Position numbers and translations under genes: made by a program
The notes under the pieces: model-generated
Database searches by the model: none
Told to the model about the DNA's origin: nothing
What the model saw: the letters and a program-made list of their open reading frames with translations, nothing else
Assembly (NCBI RefSeq): GCF_030272615.1
Contig: NC_081409.1
Coordinates: 526,995,475 to 527,059,474 of the forward strand
Source: Cryptomeria japonica
Taxonomy: Eukaryota; Streptophyta; Pinopsida; Cupressales; Cupressaceae
Direction: 5' to 3'
DNA length: 64,000 nt
In this document: positions 23,209-35,315 of the stretch, piece by piece
Numbering within the stretch: position 1 is the first letter of the stretch
Layout of the letters: every line of letters starts with the position of its first letter

Positions 23209-25084
23209 ATGATGGAAGAGACACCATTGGGATGATCCCAATCACATTCAACACGAGCAGGAAGCATTATGCAACCCATCTTCAATCCAAAAATAGGTCC
23301 GAACTTGCAACCTCAATTTGATATAACTCAAGTAGGGTTAGAACCTGATTCCCAAAAAATCAAACTAGTAGAAGGAAATGTTACCTTAATAACACCAATC
23401 AATCTACCACCAAGTCTAGACTTAGACCCATGAACTCGAGGCTACATTCAACCAAGACCATTTTCAAGAATGGAATCAGTTTTATGGCAAAAATTTAGTT
23501 ACATTAGACCTGTATCATCCTCAAATGTAAATGTGCAGTCAAATGCATCATCTGATTTAGATTCCTCACAAGAGATACATTTCTCTTTAACTAAAGTATC
23601 ACAAAAACAAATTGACAAAGCTATAAGCGACCCAAGAATTGTCAAAAATTTAGATCATTTGATTTTCACAGAACCATTGTAATTTTTCAATCAACTCAAA
23701 GAAAAATTGGCATCAACACCTGAATACTAAACCACATTAGGAGAATCTGAGTTCCAACTTAGAATGCGAGAATAGACATAAAATTCTCAACAAATAGCTC
23801 AAACAAATCTCCCACAACAAACAAATCAAGTCCCAGGACTTACAAAAGATGACTTAGGGAAAAGACCTCACAAGAAATTAATTGTACAAATTTCCCCAAA
23901 GACATCATTTGAAAAGTTTGATAACCTGTTATTAGTACCATATCATTGACACATCACATAGATCCATACAAGGTACCTATATCATAGGTAATGATGGGAA
24001 CCTTGGCAAACACTAATCGACCTCCAACATCAAATGTCCCTCAAATAGGTCTACAACAACTTGTTATCCAAGAAGTGGTTAGATATACAACAAGAATGCC
24101 ATACATACCACCCTTGAATGAGAATACACAAACACAATCAAATGCTTCCCTCACACAAATAACTTCTTCAAAGACAACTACACATGTCCAAGTAGATTAA
24201 ATACAAACACAATCTCATAAACAAGCAAGTATTGTACCATAAGTTGACATATCTACTCCCATGTTGAGAATCAAAACCAATACATAACAAGGTCAACCAA
24301 GTAATACTCTATCGAAAATGCAAAACATAATTGCTTGACAACCTGCTTGGGAGATTAGGATACATGCAAATGAGTATTCAAGAACAACAAGTTGCTACAC
24401 AATATCGACAATGGATGCAACCAACTATGCAAGTTGGTACCCAATATCAATCTCAACAAGCCCAAGATCATCAAAATGTTGGATCAATACACCAAGAGAC
24501 ACAAGAACAACCAATCATCCAACCATATCATTTAAATTGGCAGCAACAATAGTCTGTGCCAAAATATCAACAACAAATACCATGTTCCCTGATTTCAACA
24601 ACATGTGACACAATCAAGAACTCAACAACAAATACTAGTAGCACAACCACAACAACAACAACATCACCCTTTGATAACCATTCAAAATTAAACAAAAACC
24701 TATCCAATAAATGCATCAATTTCAGCCTTAGACAAAATCAAATAGAAAATTTCAACCTCAATCACAATCCAATACTCAATATTGACCCCAAATTTAGTCC
24801 GCAATGCAATATCAACAATGACAATAGAAATATCAATACCAAGACACAACGGCCACACAATATGGTGACCCATGCTAGGACACACAAATAGAAAGTACAC
24901 CTTGATCCACTATTCATGAATATAATGATCAACACCCACTTAGAGGAACAATATATAGGCAACGAGGTCATGCGGGAATGAATGATGAACCTCCTAGACA
25001 AGGACCTTCTGATACAATGACAATAAAAATTGAGAAATTATCCAAACAAGTTGAAGAATTATAGACAAGAGGAATTAAAATAAG
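23209..25084 (+). pseudogene. Gag, N-terminal part (level 0, Tat-like)
   Basis: The region starts near an ATG at 23,209 and runs through several frames with stops. It is rich in Gln, Asn, Pro and Ser (for example the 24,331-24,552 frame with many Q and the motif EEQVATQYRQW-like MSIQEQQVATQYRQW), as in the N-terminal part of Tat Gag proteins. It stops at 25,084, where level 1 is inserted. The conserved capsid part continues at 51,835. The Gag would form the virus-like particle that packages element RNA. Six or more stops and at least one frameshift make it dead. Confidence 0.6.
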
Positions 25085-25576
25085 TGATGCAAGAGCATCC
25101 CTGCTTCACAACAATCTTGCATCAACCAAAATTATTTTCCTTTTTGTTTTGTTTTCTGTTTGTAGTTTCTGTTTTCCTTTCTGTGTGTTCCAGTTTTGGC
25201 TCACCGGATCCTATGGAGTTGGATTCTATTTGAAGACTTGATCATCTTTCTTGCTTCTAGACCGCATCGCATTTGGATCATTTTTCGACAAGAGATCGCT
25301 ACTGATTTCCATGACAATTTCCTATTATCGGTTGTTCCTTTGTTACCAGTTGCCTAGACCTATTCTGGTGATCTACCAAAACCCTTCCAAAGGTTGTGGA
25401 GCCTTGGGCATTGATTCCAATGTTCCTTGGTGTGTGGCCGATCTTTTCCCAGGATCTACATTTCATCCTTTGGATTTTTCAGATGAATATCTTGGCGGAA
25501 GCCAACCTTGATCATTTTGCACGTTAGGTCTTGTTCTTCGGGTTTTGATTTCTTTTGGACTGATTTGATCATTTGG

Positions 25577-25636
<60 letters not shown>

Positions 25637-25931
25637 TTGTAATTACATATTAGAATGTAATCAATGAGAATAAATCAGGGAATCAAGTAGTTAGAGTATG
25701 CGTAGAAGATAGATCTTGAGATTTAAGGTCCCAATTGTGACCTATTCTATTAGGCTTGTGAGCCGATATTTTGTAACCCGATTGTTACCGGTTGGATGTG
25801 ATTGAATTTTATGCAATAAAATAATCTGTTATGCATTGCCTCCATCATATCTTGTATTTCCGTTGTGTTTACTCTTGCTAACTGGTACATATTGATCTCT
25901 TTGAGGTCCCTCCTCACTGGTGACTTCTTCA
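25085..25931 (+). repeat. Level 1 left LTR
   Basis: It runs from TGATGCAAGAGC to GACTTCTTCA and matches 51,046-51,829 over its length, with many substitutions. It is 847 bp against 784 bp for the right copy; much of the excess is an (AT)n tract at 25,581-25,635. An AATAAA lies near 25,816. The 5' edge could be shifted up to 4 bp. Confidence 0.88.
25581..25635. repeat. (AT)27 microsatellite in level-1 left LTR
   Basis: Fifty-five bases of uninterrupted AT alternation occur where the right LTR has only ATATATATA (about 51,523-51,531). The tract expanded after insertion, or shrank in the other copy. Confidence 0.95.
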
Positions 25932-25933
25932 AG

Positions 25934-25945
25934 TGGTATCAGAGC
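25934..25945 (+). other. Primer binding site, initiator-Met tRNA type (level 1)
   Basis: TGGTATCAGAGC, 2 bp after the LTR end, is the classical plant retroelement site complementary to the 3' end of tRNA-iMet. It sets plus-strand orientation and fixes the LTR 3' edge. Confidence 0.93.
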
Positions 25946-26039
25946 AAAGTTTCATTCCAAAGGTTGAGTGTCCTAAAATTTTGTTGTAGGGTGGTGGATT
26001 GGGGATCCAACCTGCAGCTACAGAGGAATAGCATGAATG

Positions 26040-27080
26040 ATGGCAAAACGAGGAACTACGAATGGTGGAGTGTGTGGGAATGCAGACCCTGCTATGATGG
26101 AGATGTTACGAGGAATAGAAGCCCAGTTAGAAGTCATGGAGATAGCCCAGAGAAGAGGCTGACATATTGAAGATGTAAGTGAAGATGAAGGAGAAGAAGC
26201 CTCGACAGAACAAGAAAACCTACCGATAGTTGATCCAGATGAGGAAAAGTTTTTGAGGGTTTTGAGTAGGGCGAATACCAAACCTCATTTTACCCCACCG
26301 AAATATGATGGGAAGTTAGATTTAGATGAATTGATGGATTGGATCTCGGAGATGGAGAAGTATTTTGATTTTGAAAACACTGCAAAAGAGAGGAAGGTGA
26401 AATATGCCTGTACCTGGTTGAAAGGTCATGCATCTCTTTGGTGGGAGCATTTACAAGTTGATAGAAATAGAAGAGGTAAATAAAAGATTAAGACATAGGA
26501 TCAGATGATTGCTAAGTTGAAATCAAAGTTTGTGTCGACGAATTATCAAGTGGATCTATTCTGAAAGTTGAAGAATTTGAGACAGAAGGAATCTAGTGTG
26601 AAGGAGTACACCGAAGCATTTTACAAGTTGAATATCAGATCCACACATGTTGATGATGAAGTTGAACAAGTTGCAAGATATTTGAATGAATTGTGAATGT
26701 CTATACAAGATTAGTTGAGTATGATCAAATTGGAGAGTGTTGAAGAGGCTTACCAGTATGCCTTAAAGGAAAAAGAGAAGTTAAACAAAAGACATGAGCA
26801 GAGACAGAGAGGTAGAGGTGGAAGGTTTACCAGAGGAAGATTTCAAGGAGGAAGAGGATATACCAGAGGAAGAGGAACCAGTACAGATCAGAGCAGGGAC
26901 AAGGAAGTGAGCAAGGAAGGTAATTCATACGAGAAGGATCATAGAAATTTCTACCAGAGGAGAGAACGAGATGGTTATCGAAATGACAACTTTGGAAGAC
27001 AAGACAAGAGGACATTCAAAGGAACCTTCTTTAAGTGTGGAGGAGAAGGAAATCGTGCATTTGAGTGTAAGAAGACATAA
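26040..27080 (+). pseudogene. Gag of level 1
   Basis: The start is taken at 26,040 (MAKRGTTNGGVCGNADP...). A Glu-rich segment is followed by the capsid core, with PPKYDGKLDLDELMDWISEM, KYACTWLKGHASLWWEHLQ and, after stops and a shift, LRQKESSVKEYTEAFYKL. Next come an Arg/Gly-rich tract (GRGGRFTRGRFQGGRG) and a zinc knuckle. The knuckle reads FFKCGGEGNRAFEC where C-x2-C-x4-H-x4-C is expected, so the first Cys and the His are lost. Stops include a TGA near 26,158. The protein would have packaged genomic RNA. Confidence 0.88.
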
Positions 27081-27084
27081 ACTA

Positions 27085-27540
27085 CTGGAAGAGAAGCAAT
27101 GGTGAAAGAAAACCCCACCGGATCAGACAATAAACTAGAAGATGGAGAACTATTGATGATGAGGAGAGCTTTTGTGTCATACCGGAGGAGATGAAGAGCC
27201 CTTGGAAAGGAAGAATATGTTCAAGACCAGATGTAAGGTATCCAGTAAGTGTTGTAAAGTTGTTATTGATAGCGGTAGTTAAAACAATATTGTTTCAGAA
27301 GAGATGGTGAATAAGTTGAAATTGGGGAAATTGAAACACCCTAAGCCTTATTAGATAGTGTGGATTTAGGATGAACATAAGTTGTTAGTAAGTGAACAAT
27401 GTTTTCTGAAATTAAAAATTAGGAATTATCATGATGAAGTCTTGTGTGATATTATGCCTATGGATATTTGTCATCTTTTGTTGGGTAGACCTTGGCAGTT
27501 TGATAGATAGGCAGTACATCATGGGAGGAAGAATACATAC
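27085..27540 (+). pseudogene. Protease region of level 1
   Basis: A frame with stops reads CCKVVIDSGS, stop, NNIVSEEMVNKL. This is the retropepsin active-site DSG (D-S-G-S/T) near 27,263-27,280. It is followed by the VLCDIMPMDICHLLLGRPW flap/C-terminal motif. The catalytic DSG is kept but the frame is broken. It would have cut the Gag-Pol polyprotein. Confidence 0.8.
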
Positions 27541-27546
27541 ACCATT

Positions 27547-28686
27547 GTGGCCAATGGGATGAAGAAAACCTTGTTGTCGTTAGAGGAACTTTTGAAGAGT
27601 GAAGTCTGTACGAATGCTAGAAACTATTTGGTAGATGGAAGTAAATTCCTGGATAGGCTGAGACATGAGAATGTGTGCTTTGCCTTAATTCCTAAGAAGA
27701 ATGAGAGACCGAAACCGGAAGGAGGACACCCAGAAGAGATACAATTTTTGTTGATAGAATATTAGGAAATCATTTCAGATAATGTACCTTATGGATAGCC
27801 TCCTGTGAGAAGTATTAGTCATTGCATGGACTTGGTTCCTAGAGCTAGTTTTCCTAGCAAAGCTACACACCGGTTGACACTGATAGAGAATGAAGAATTG
27901 AATAGAAAAGTGCAAGAATTGTTGAAGAAAGGTTTGATCAGTGAGAGTCTGAGCCCTTGTGTAGTACCAACAATATTAGCACCTAAGAAGAATGGAGAAT
28001 GGAGTATGTGTACCGATTCGAGAGCAATAAACAAGATCACAGTGAAATATTAGTTTCCTTTGCCTAAGATGCATGACATAATGGATTGTTTGAGTGGAGA
28101 AAAATACTTTACAAAGATAGATTTGAAGAGTGGATATCATCAGATCAGGATCATAGATGGTGATGAGTGGAAGACAACATTTAAGACAAATGAAGGACTA
28201 TATGAATGGTTGGTGATGCCTTTTGGATTGACTAATGCATCGAGTACTTTCATGAGGTTGATGAATGAGGTATTGAAGAAATTATTGGGTAAGTTTGTTA
28301 TTGTGTATTTGGATGACATTTTGATTTTCAGTAAGACAAAAGAGGAGCATTTGTTGCAGTTAAGACAAGTTTTGCAGAGATTGAGAGAAGAAATTTTTTT
28401 GATCAATATCAAGAAGTGTACTTTCATGAAGGATGAGTTAGTCTATTTGGGACTTGTGATATCTGAGGATGGTTTGAAGATAGACCCTGAGAAAGTGAAA
28501 GCAATTGTTGAGTGGCCTACACCAGAAAGCATTGGAGAGGTAAGATCATTTCATGGATTGTCTAGTTTTTACTGGAAGTTTATCAGAAATTTCAGTTTAG
28601 TTTGTAACCCTATGACTGAGACCATGAGAGGAGATCAGAAGGAATTCAAGTGGACCACAAAGAAAATAAAAGTTTTGAATTGTTGA
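27547..28686 (+). pseudogene. Reverse transcriptase of level 1
   Basis: The linker and fingers (27,547-28,053) include KKGLISESLSPCVVPTILAPKKNGEW and CTDSRAINKITVKY. After one stop the palm follows (28,060-28,686) with [36 protein letters not shown] and the intact catalytic box [12 protein letters not shown] (YLDD), then [20 protein letters not shown]. This is the best-preserved level-1 domain, 208 uninterrupted codons. PFGLTNA and YLDD are typical of chromoviruses. Confidence 0.93.
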
Positions 28687-29100
28687 AGCATAAACTGACT
28701 AAGCAGCTTATGTTAGCTTTATCGAATTTCAATAAAGTATTTCAAGTGGATTGTGATGCAAGTGGAGCAGCAATAGGAGTAGTCTTGAGTCAAGAAGGAA
28801 GAGTAGTAGCTTATTTCCGTGAGAAATTGAAAGATGGCCAGAGGAGATATTTAGTGCATGATTAGGAGTTTTATGCCATATTTCAAGCCTTGAAGAAGTG
28901 GAGACATTACTTGTTTCCTAATGAGTTTGTCTTGTATACAAATCATCAATCTTTGCAGTATTTTAACAGTCAGAGTAAGTTGAATCAGAGACATATGAGA
29001 TGGGTAGAATTCTTGTAGAGTTACAGCTTTGTGTTGAAGCATAGAAGTGGGAAATCTAACAAAGTTGCTGATGCATTGAGTAGGAGAAGAAATTTGTTGA
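28687..29100 (+). pseudogene. RNase H of level 1
   Basis: The frames read [61 protein letters not shown] and the end motif HRSGKSNKVADALSRR. The first catalytic Asp (DCDASG) and the ADALSRR terminus are visible. Two or three stops (for example 28,863 and 29,018) break it. The domain would have removed RNA from the RNA-DNA hybrid. Confidence 0.88.
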
Positions 29101-29657
29101 CAGAGATGAGAGTGACAATATTGGGATTTAAAGATTTGAAGACCTTGTATGATGAAGACCCGGATTTTGCAGAACCTTGGAAAGCATGTAGAGAACCAGT
29201 TATGGTTAATAGAAGAAAATGCATACCTAAGAGTTCTATGAGGGAGAATTTGATAAAGGAGAAATGCAGTGCAGGACTAGCTGGACATTTTGGCATTGAC
29301 AAAATAGTAGAATTGGTGAGTGAGAAATACTTTTGGCCCCAGATTCATAAGGATGTTAAGAGATATGTGTAGATTTGTAGAGTTTGTCAAGTTGCAAAAG
29401 GTATTAGTCAGAATGTGGGATTGTATAAACCTTTGACAGTACCGGTAAGACTTTGGGAGGATATAAGCATGGATTTCATACTTGGATTGCCTAAGACACC
29501 AAGCGAGAATGATTCTATATTTGTGGTAGTGGATATATTCTCGAAGATGGCAAATTTCATACCTTGTAAGAAGACATCAGATGCGTTGCATATAGAAGAC
29601 CTATTTTTCAAGGAAGTAGTGAGATTGCATGGATTACCTAAGAGCATAGTTTCAGAC
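29101..29657 (+). pseudogene. Integrase of level 1, N-terminal part
   Basis: The zinc-binding region reads EKCSAGLAGHFGIDKIVELV (the first His of HHCC is Cys), then YFWPQIHKDVKRYV, a stop, and ICRVCQVAK with the two Cys. The catalytic core follows: [14 protein letters not shown] with the first Asp, [14 protein letters not shown], and [12 protein letters not shown] with the second Asp. The frame is cut at that Asp codon by level 2 (TSD CAGAC, 29,653-29,657) and resumes at 50,147. Confidence 0.92.
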
Positions 29658-30894
29658 TATAGTGTCATAAAATTATGACCCTAGAAATTTATGACAACGT
29701 TAGGGTTCTCACACATGTGAAATCAAATCCTCTAGCCTGATTGGAGACCAGAGAGTGCTCGGCTTGCGAAAATAGCTTCTGCCTTGGCCTTCACATCACT
29801 CTGTTCGCACTCTGCCCTAGAGAAAGGGGTAGGATAGGGGTGTGGAGCCCTTGTCCCCCCTTGGACAGGTTCGTGGCACCCTTTTCCTCCTAGGATAGGA
29901 GCATGGCATCCCTGTCCCTGCTCTATTTTAGGGCAGGACCTTCCTAGAGCATGCATTGTGGGTTATGCAGTGAACGGGAAATCTCCCCGATGTCGGCCCA
30001 TGATGAAATTCAAATTCTTCAAACATGTATTTAAGGGTGCATTCATCCTCTCATTTTCATAAGTTGGAGTTGGATAAGATTGGAGTATGCATAAGCGATC
30101 AAGTATTCAAAAGCATTCAAGCATTCTTTTCCAGCATTAAGCATTCTCAAGTCTCCCTTCGAGGCTAGGTGTTGCATTCAAGTCAAGGATTCAACCATTG
30201 AAGAGGATATTTATTTCAACATATAATTCCATACAAACATTTCTATCAACATTGCTACTACAACCTCCCTTGAGGTGATTTACAATTTAGTCTTTCATTT
30301 ACATCTACTTGCAAGTACTTTCTTTCATTACTTGGTTAATTCCAAAACTGGGGTTTGACCTAAAGGAAAACCCCCAATCCCAATACATTTCCTTCTCTTT
30401 TCTGTGTGTAGGTTGCAGGTGCGCAGCTGTACTTTCAGATTCGGGCTTCATTTGTAGAGGCAGAAAAATCCTTTTCATTTCATGGATTTTTCAGAGGACT
30501 GTGTACATTCCCGCCACGGTCTGGACAAATTTTCATCAAATTTGTAGGGTGACTTCATCTTGACATTTTACTGCCAAATCCAGGTGCACAACTTCATCCC
30601 ATATTCTGATCTCAAGTTATAATCGATTCTTTGTCACTTTTGCACTACATAATTCAATCAATTTCCTTTCCAAATCAAACAAGGAAGAAGGGATCATCCT
30701 GACATTCTTAATTCATTCAGAATTCAATCTATCATCTTTTTATGGAGATTGAATCTAGTGAATTACCCCTTATCTTCCTAATGTAATGGTGAAAAGTGCT
30801 TGAAGGATAATCAATAGTCAAACTCTCATCTCTCTTTGAGGGAAAGGGTTAGTTTTCCTCTTGATCTACCACTCATCATTTTCCCACCATTACA
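29658..30894 (+). repeat. Level 2 left LTR
   Basis: It begins TATAGTGTCATAAAATT and ends TTCCCACCATTACA. Its match to 48,911-50,146 is clear throughout. Differences are mostly transitions, with a denser patch in the first 100 bp. It holds a GC-rich minisatellite (about 29,825-29,945). The first base is set by the TSD; the first two bases are TA here and TT in the right copy, instead of the usual TG. Confidence 0.9.
29825..29945. repeat. GC-rich minisatellite in level-2 LTR
   Basis: Three to four diverged units of GGATAGGGGCATGGCACCC-type sequence, with TTGTCC or TTTTCCTCC spacers. The same block is in the right LTR at about 49,080-49,200. Confidence 0.75.
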
Positions 30895-30898
30895 TTTT

Positions 30899-30913
30899 TG
30901 TGAACCCAACATC
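30899..30913 (+). other. Putative primer binding site, level 2
   Basis: TGTGAACCCAACATC starts 4 bp after the LTR end. It resembles the level-0 site at 18,997-19,012. The tRNA is not identified. Confidence 0.55.
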
Positions 30914-31977
30914 TTGCATGCTTTTCTTTGAACAAAATTGCATATTTTCATTTACAAGTTTCAAATTTCTGCAAACTTAGTGGTTAAATCATTAAAAACC
31001 CTAGTTTTTAAAATTAAAATTGAACTTGTCATTTGTAAAAATTGCTTGTGTTTATCTTAGATCTGAAAATTGTTTTGATTGTCAAATTCAATTTCCTCAT
31101 TGTCTTGTTCAATTTTCAATTAAAATATACAAAATTAAGAGGTTACTTGTAAAAACCCTAATTTTCAAAAATCATCTTGAACTTGTGCAAAAATTGGATT
31201 TCAATTTAATTTTTAGATTTCTAATTGTTGTCAGATTTGTTTTCAATTCTACAATTAAATTTTTTAATTTCCCCCCTTTTTCCCAAAATTTAAATTTCAA
31301 AATTAAGTGGTTAGGTCATCAAACCCTAATCTTTAAAAATTGGATTTTGTGTGAATTTCAAATCAATTTCATTAACATTCAGATTCTTCACATTTTCCAA
31401 GGTGTCCCTATCCATTAGGTTTGACCCTTTTCAAAATTGCACTTCAATTCCTCTTTTTCTTTAAAACCCTAATAGGGTCCTATTTTCACATTTGTGTCTT
31501 CATTTCGCCCATCTAGGGATCATAAAATTTGCCAATTTTTTGGTGTTAGCTTTAAAATCATCGTAATATCCATCCCTGAAAATTTTGGAAAAAGTTGGTC
31601 TGACCATGTGCGTTCCCGCCACAGTCCTTGGTTTTTTTTCTGAAATTTTGAGAGACTGTTATGACTGTATTTAATAGCCTAAATCTAGAATATTGGCTGA
31701 TTTTATCAATTTTTGAACCCTCTAGAATTGTAAATACCTTCAAAATTCAACATTTCAACTTTCAAGAATTTTTTTTAAAATTAAGAGGTTAATTATTGTC
31801 TGCCCTGATTTTAAAAATTCTGATTTTAAAATTAAGTAGTCTTCTCTTGGCCTTAGTTTTAAAATTCCAATTTTCTTTCATCCAACAAAGTTCAAATTGT
31901 ATTTTCTTAAATTTTGCATTACTCAATTTTTGCAAGCTTTGTCCTACAATTCAAAGTTCAAATTTTTCCTCTAGTGC
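30914..31977 (+). other. Level-2 untranslated leader
   Basis: AT-rich, with repeated CCCTAATTTTCAAAA and AAAATTAAGTGGTTA phrases and no protein motif. Open frames of 60-130 codons here are low-complexity (Phe, Leu, Ile, Asn) and are not called. Confidence 0.45.
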
Positions 31978-32292
31978 ATGAGTTTTACCACTATTAGTCC
32001 TACCTATCCTATCCTTGTTAGACAAAGCATTAGAATTAAGGCTTCCCAAGGTTTAATTACCGGGGAAATGGAGCCTAATTTAGGTGACCTCTTTAATGAG
32101 GATCATGCTAATTCTTCTCATCCTAATCATGTGCGCATTGATGGATCCCATGATGAAGAAGAAGCTTTAACTAGGGTTTCTTTAGATCAACTTTCTACAT
32201 TGGACAATCAATTTGATAGATTTCAACAATGGATGTCCAAAGAATACCCTAATAGTGAAGCTCTTGATAACTCAATGATGAACAATAAGTAC
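31978..32292 (+). pseudogene. Gag of level 2, N-terminal part
   Basis: The start is the ATG at 31,978. It encodes MSFTTISPTYPILVRQSIRI, then an acidic stretch with HDEEEALTRVSLDQLSTLD and FDRFQQWMSKEYPNSE. It has no stop up to the insertion of a Copia-type LTR near 32,292 and continues after that LTR from 33,799. The region resembles the Gln/Asn-rich Gag head of Tat elements, with no recognised fold. Confidence 0.65.
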
Positions 32293-32294
32293 CA

Positions 32295-33798
32295 AACCGG
32301 TACTGAGAGGGGGGGGGTGAATCAGTACAGTCACAAAATATTTTCCCGAATCGGTTTGACTGCAAACACTGCAAATGTCTGACAGACAGTAACACCGGTC
32401 TGAAATAGAATGTAATGGGTAAGGCTAGGAATGACTATGACAAGTGTTAACTAGTTAATCACTTAGTTTTTCACTCAACTTAATACTACACTTCCATTTC
32501 ACCTTTATGCATGAATAGGTAATCTATCATCAGCAATATAATAACAACTAGCTCAACATGTTTTACCTTCAGACACAAATCCGTTAAATCATCACATGAA
32601 AAATACTACACATGAAACACAAATTTTTCACGTGGAAACCCAACTGGGAAAAACCATGGTGGGGATGAATACCCACAAGCTTCTTTTGAACTCCTTAGAA
32701 GTCCACTCTATTAGGAGCCTAGTCTGGTTAAAGACTGTTACAATAGGTTCTGCTAGGAACCGATCCTGTTAGAGATCACCTGGTTAAGGGTTAAACCCTG
32801 TTAGAGGTTACCTTGTTAGAGGATTTCAAGAACTCAATTAGTTTGAGTCACCTTGTTAAAGGATTTATAGCAAGTTGATTAAAGCTACCCAGTTAAAGGA
32901 TTTTCCAACTGTTGAAGTGGTTAAAGATCAACAGGTATTACAATGATCTGATAATAGCACTCAATGCCTAATGCAGATCTGCTTAAGTTCCTTCCTTCTG
33001 CACACACACAATGCAAGAATCAATCCTCTTATCTCATCTGGTCTGGCAAGAATCACTTATTTCTTCACTTAGATACACACACACCATTTGCCAACAACCT
33101 CAACATGAAACACAACATCAACCTTATAGGAAACAAATAGGTTGGTAGCATAAACCCTAAACCCTAAACATTTAGGTTAAGCAATTCAGGTGGTTCAATC
33201 CTGACCATTGAACACATTACATTTGAATACAACAGTCTTGAATAGATCTCGAGACATTCTCCATCACTCATTCTTCATTTCTTTATGGAAGTGATAACCC
33301 ATCACGTGTTCTCCACCATTTACAGGGACTTCACACATTCTTGAGGTAGATAGGATCAATCTCCTTCATGCAAGATCCTTTACTTGCACAAGGCTAACAT
33401 GGCACCATGATCTGATCTTCATTACAATTCTAACTCATCATACGATGTCATCGGTTGAATCACATAGGCTTGGAACACTTCAACCAGAAACCCTTAAGCT
33501 AAGACTACCAACTGGTAGTCATATCATTTTAAGTCTTCATAAAGAACATTCCATATATCGGTTCACATAACATCATACCGGTTCTCTTGGACAAACATAC
33601 CACTTCACCTATTGCTCAATATACTAGTTTATACCACTATACTGGTTCACTTTGCCAACTATTTAGCTTCAATATACCTGTTCACTTCTTTGCACATATA
33701 CCGGTTCACCACATTGTACCAGTTCACATTTCAGCATATTGCTAGTTCACTCTCCAACATATTGACATCAATGACAACATAATATCATCATGTCAACA
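32295..33798 (-). mobile_element. Solo LTR of a Copia-type element, nested in level-2 gag
   Basis: Level-2 Gag continues across this segment, the right edge ends ...GTCAACA (TGTTGAC when read on the minus strand), and 5-bp flanks are TACCA (32,290-32,294) and TACTC (33,799-33,803), three of five matching. Near the left end it has GAGAGGGGGGGGGTGAATCAG. Then comes a CACGTGGAAA...GGGAAAAACCATGGTGGGGATGAATACCCAC block, also found in the LTR at 62,586-63,541. The last 300 bp carry repeated ACCGGTTCAC-type motifs. No coding domain is present. Minus orientation follows from the homologous copy, where a polypurine tract is visible. Confidence 0.72.
33500..33770. repeat. Dispersed CCGGTTCA motif cluster
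   Basis: Seven or more copies of (A/T)(C/A)CGGTTCAC or close variants occur, for example near 33,558, 33,577, 33,649 and 33,702, at irregular spacing within the solo Copia-type LTR. Confidence 0.55.
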
Positions 33799-35310
33799 TA
33801 CTCAACACAAATGCCAATAGCTCTTCCTATAATTGAAGGTCTTAAATGCATGCTTCAAAATGATAGGAATGGAATTGATATATTGCATGGCATTGCACAT
33901 ATTGTTGATTCTAATGTCATGCCTATCAAGAGTTGTGCCGAAACCCTAGGTTATTCACAACCTTCAACACAAGTTAATTTATTCGTTCCTTTGACCAATC
34001 CTATTACTAGTATTCCTACTTTCAAATCCAACATCATGGCTGCTTCAACTCAAAATGTCATTTCTACAACCATGGGTCATGGGGGAAATCCCTCTTCTTC
34101 ATTTAATCCTCCATCATTACCCATGCCTTCCATGAGTATTCCTACTATTCCTTAACCAATCAGTGTGACACAAGGGGGCAATTCCTTCAACAACTTTATT
34201 CCTCCTTTAAGTGTCCCTTTTCCTACCCAATCATCACCAATGTCCACTTATCATAGTGTTCCACCACCTTATTCTCAGTCCATGCCTTCTTTCAACAACA
34301 TAACACCACCTTCTCAATCACCTATGTCTAACATGAATTCTTCCAACAAAATGACAATCAACAATCTTGCCCAAACTGTGTCTTACAACAACAAATTGCT
34401 TCCACGAGTCAATCCAAGTTTAGTGTTCCCATCTTTGATGTTGCGAGCCCACTTTCTCTTGATATTGTTAAAGTCGTGCCACCTAAACATGTTGAGATCC
34501 CACAATTGGAACTCTATAATGAAAAAGGTGATCCTCTTATGCATGTGAAAATATTTCAAACCTTGTGTACTGATTTTGCTTATGGTCAACAATTGCTTGC
34601 AAAAATGTTTACAAGAATGCTAAGAGATAAGGCCTTAAAATGGTATTTCTCTTTGCCTTCTTATTCTATTACTTCCTTTCAACAGATAGCAAATGCTTTC
34701 ATCCAAAAATTTCAAAACAACATTGGTCCTAAAATCACTTTGACTGATTTAATGCATTGTAAACAAGGCGTTAAAGAGAAAGTGACCGATTTCATTGGTA
34801 GATATAAGCATTTGTGTGCTCAAATTTATTTTCATGTGCCTGATAATGATATTCAAAGAATTTTCATTTCTAATTTACAAAAATATATCAGGGAAAAGCT
34901 TCTTTTGTCTGAGCTTACTTCCTTTTTGCAGTTGTGTGCAACACTTCACAATTATCAATTGGCTTTGAGTCAAATGGAGCAATCCACTCCTATGGCTCCG
35001 AGTGATAAGGGGGAGAGTGTTCAAAAACCATTTGCGAAGTTCAAACCAACAAAAAGCTTCATCAAGTTCAATGATCCAATCAACAACAACCATGTGAATG
35101 CTACAACAAGTGTGCCTTCTAATTCTAAATTTTTCCAAAGAGAAAGACAGTTTACTCCTTTGAATGAATCTTTGCATAGTATTATGTCTTAGTTATTGCA
35201 TAGAAATGTTATCAAACTTCCTTCTATAAAACAAGTTGATCCTTCCAAACTTGCATCTCCTCATTTTGATAACAATTCCTTTTGCCAATTTCATCGTCAA
35301 CCTAGTCATG
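33799..35310 (+). pseudogene. Gag of level 2, central part
   Basis: The first frame (to 34,155, stop, then to about 34,420) is rich in Pro, Ser and Asn. After a frameshift near 34,400-34,480 the capsid core follows (34,476-35,192): PPKHVEIPQLELYNEKGDPL, MLRDKALKWYFSLP, FIQKFQNNIGPKITLTDL, DFIGRYKHLCAQI and FISNLQKYIREKLL. This is the retrotransposon Gag fold of Tat elements. A zinc-knuckle start, CQFHRQPSHDT, ends at 35,310, where level 3 is inserted; the knuckle's last Cys is at 46,596 onward. The insert therefore lies inside the nucleic-acid-binding finger. Confidence 0.88.
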
Positions 35311-35315
35311 ATACT

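Noticed and set aside
29732-29956. Minus-strand 74-codon frame with GRSCPKIEQGQGCHAP-type words
   Set aside because: Generated by the GC-rich minisatellite of the level-2 LTR.
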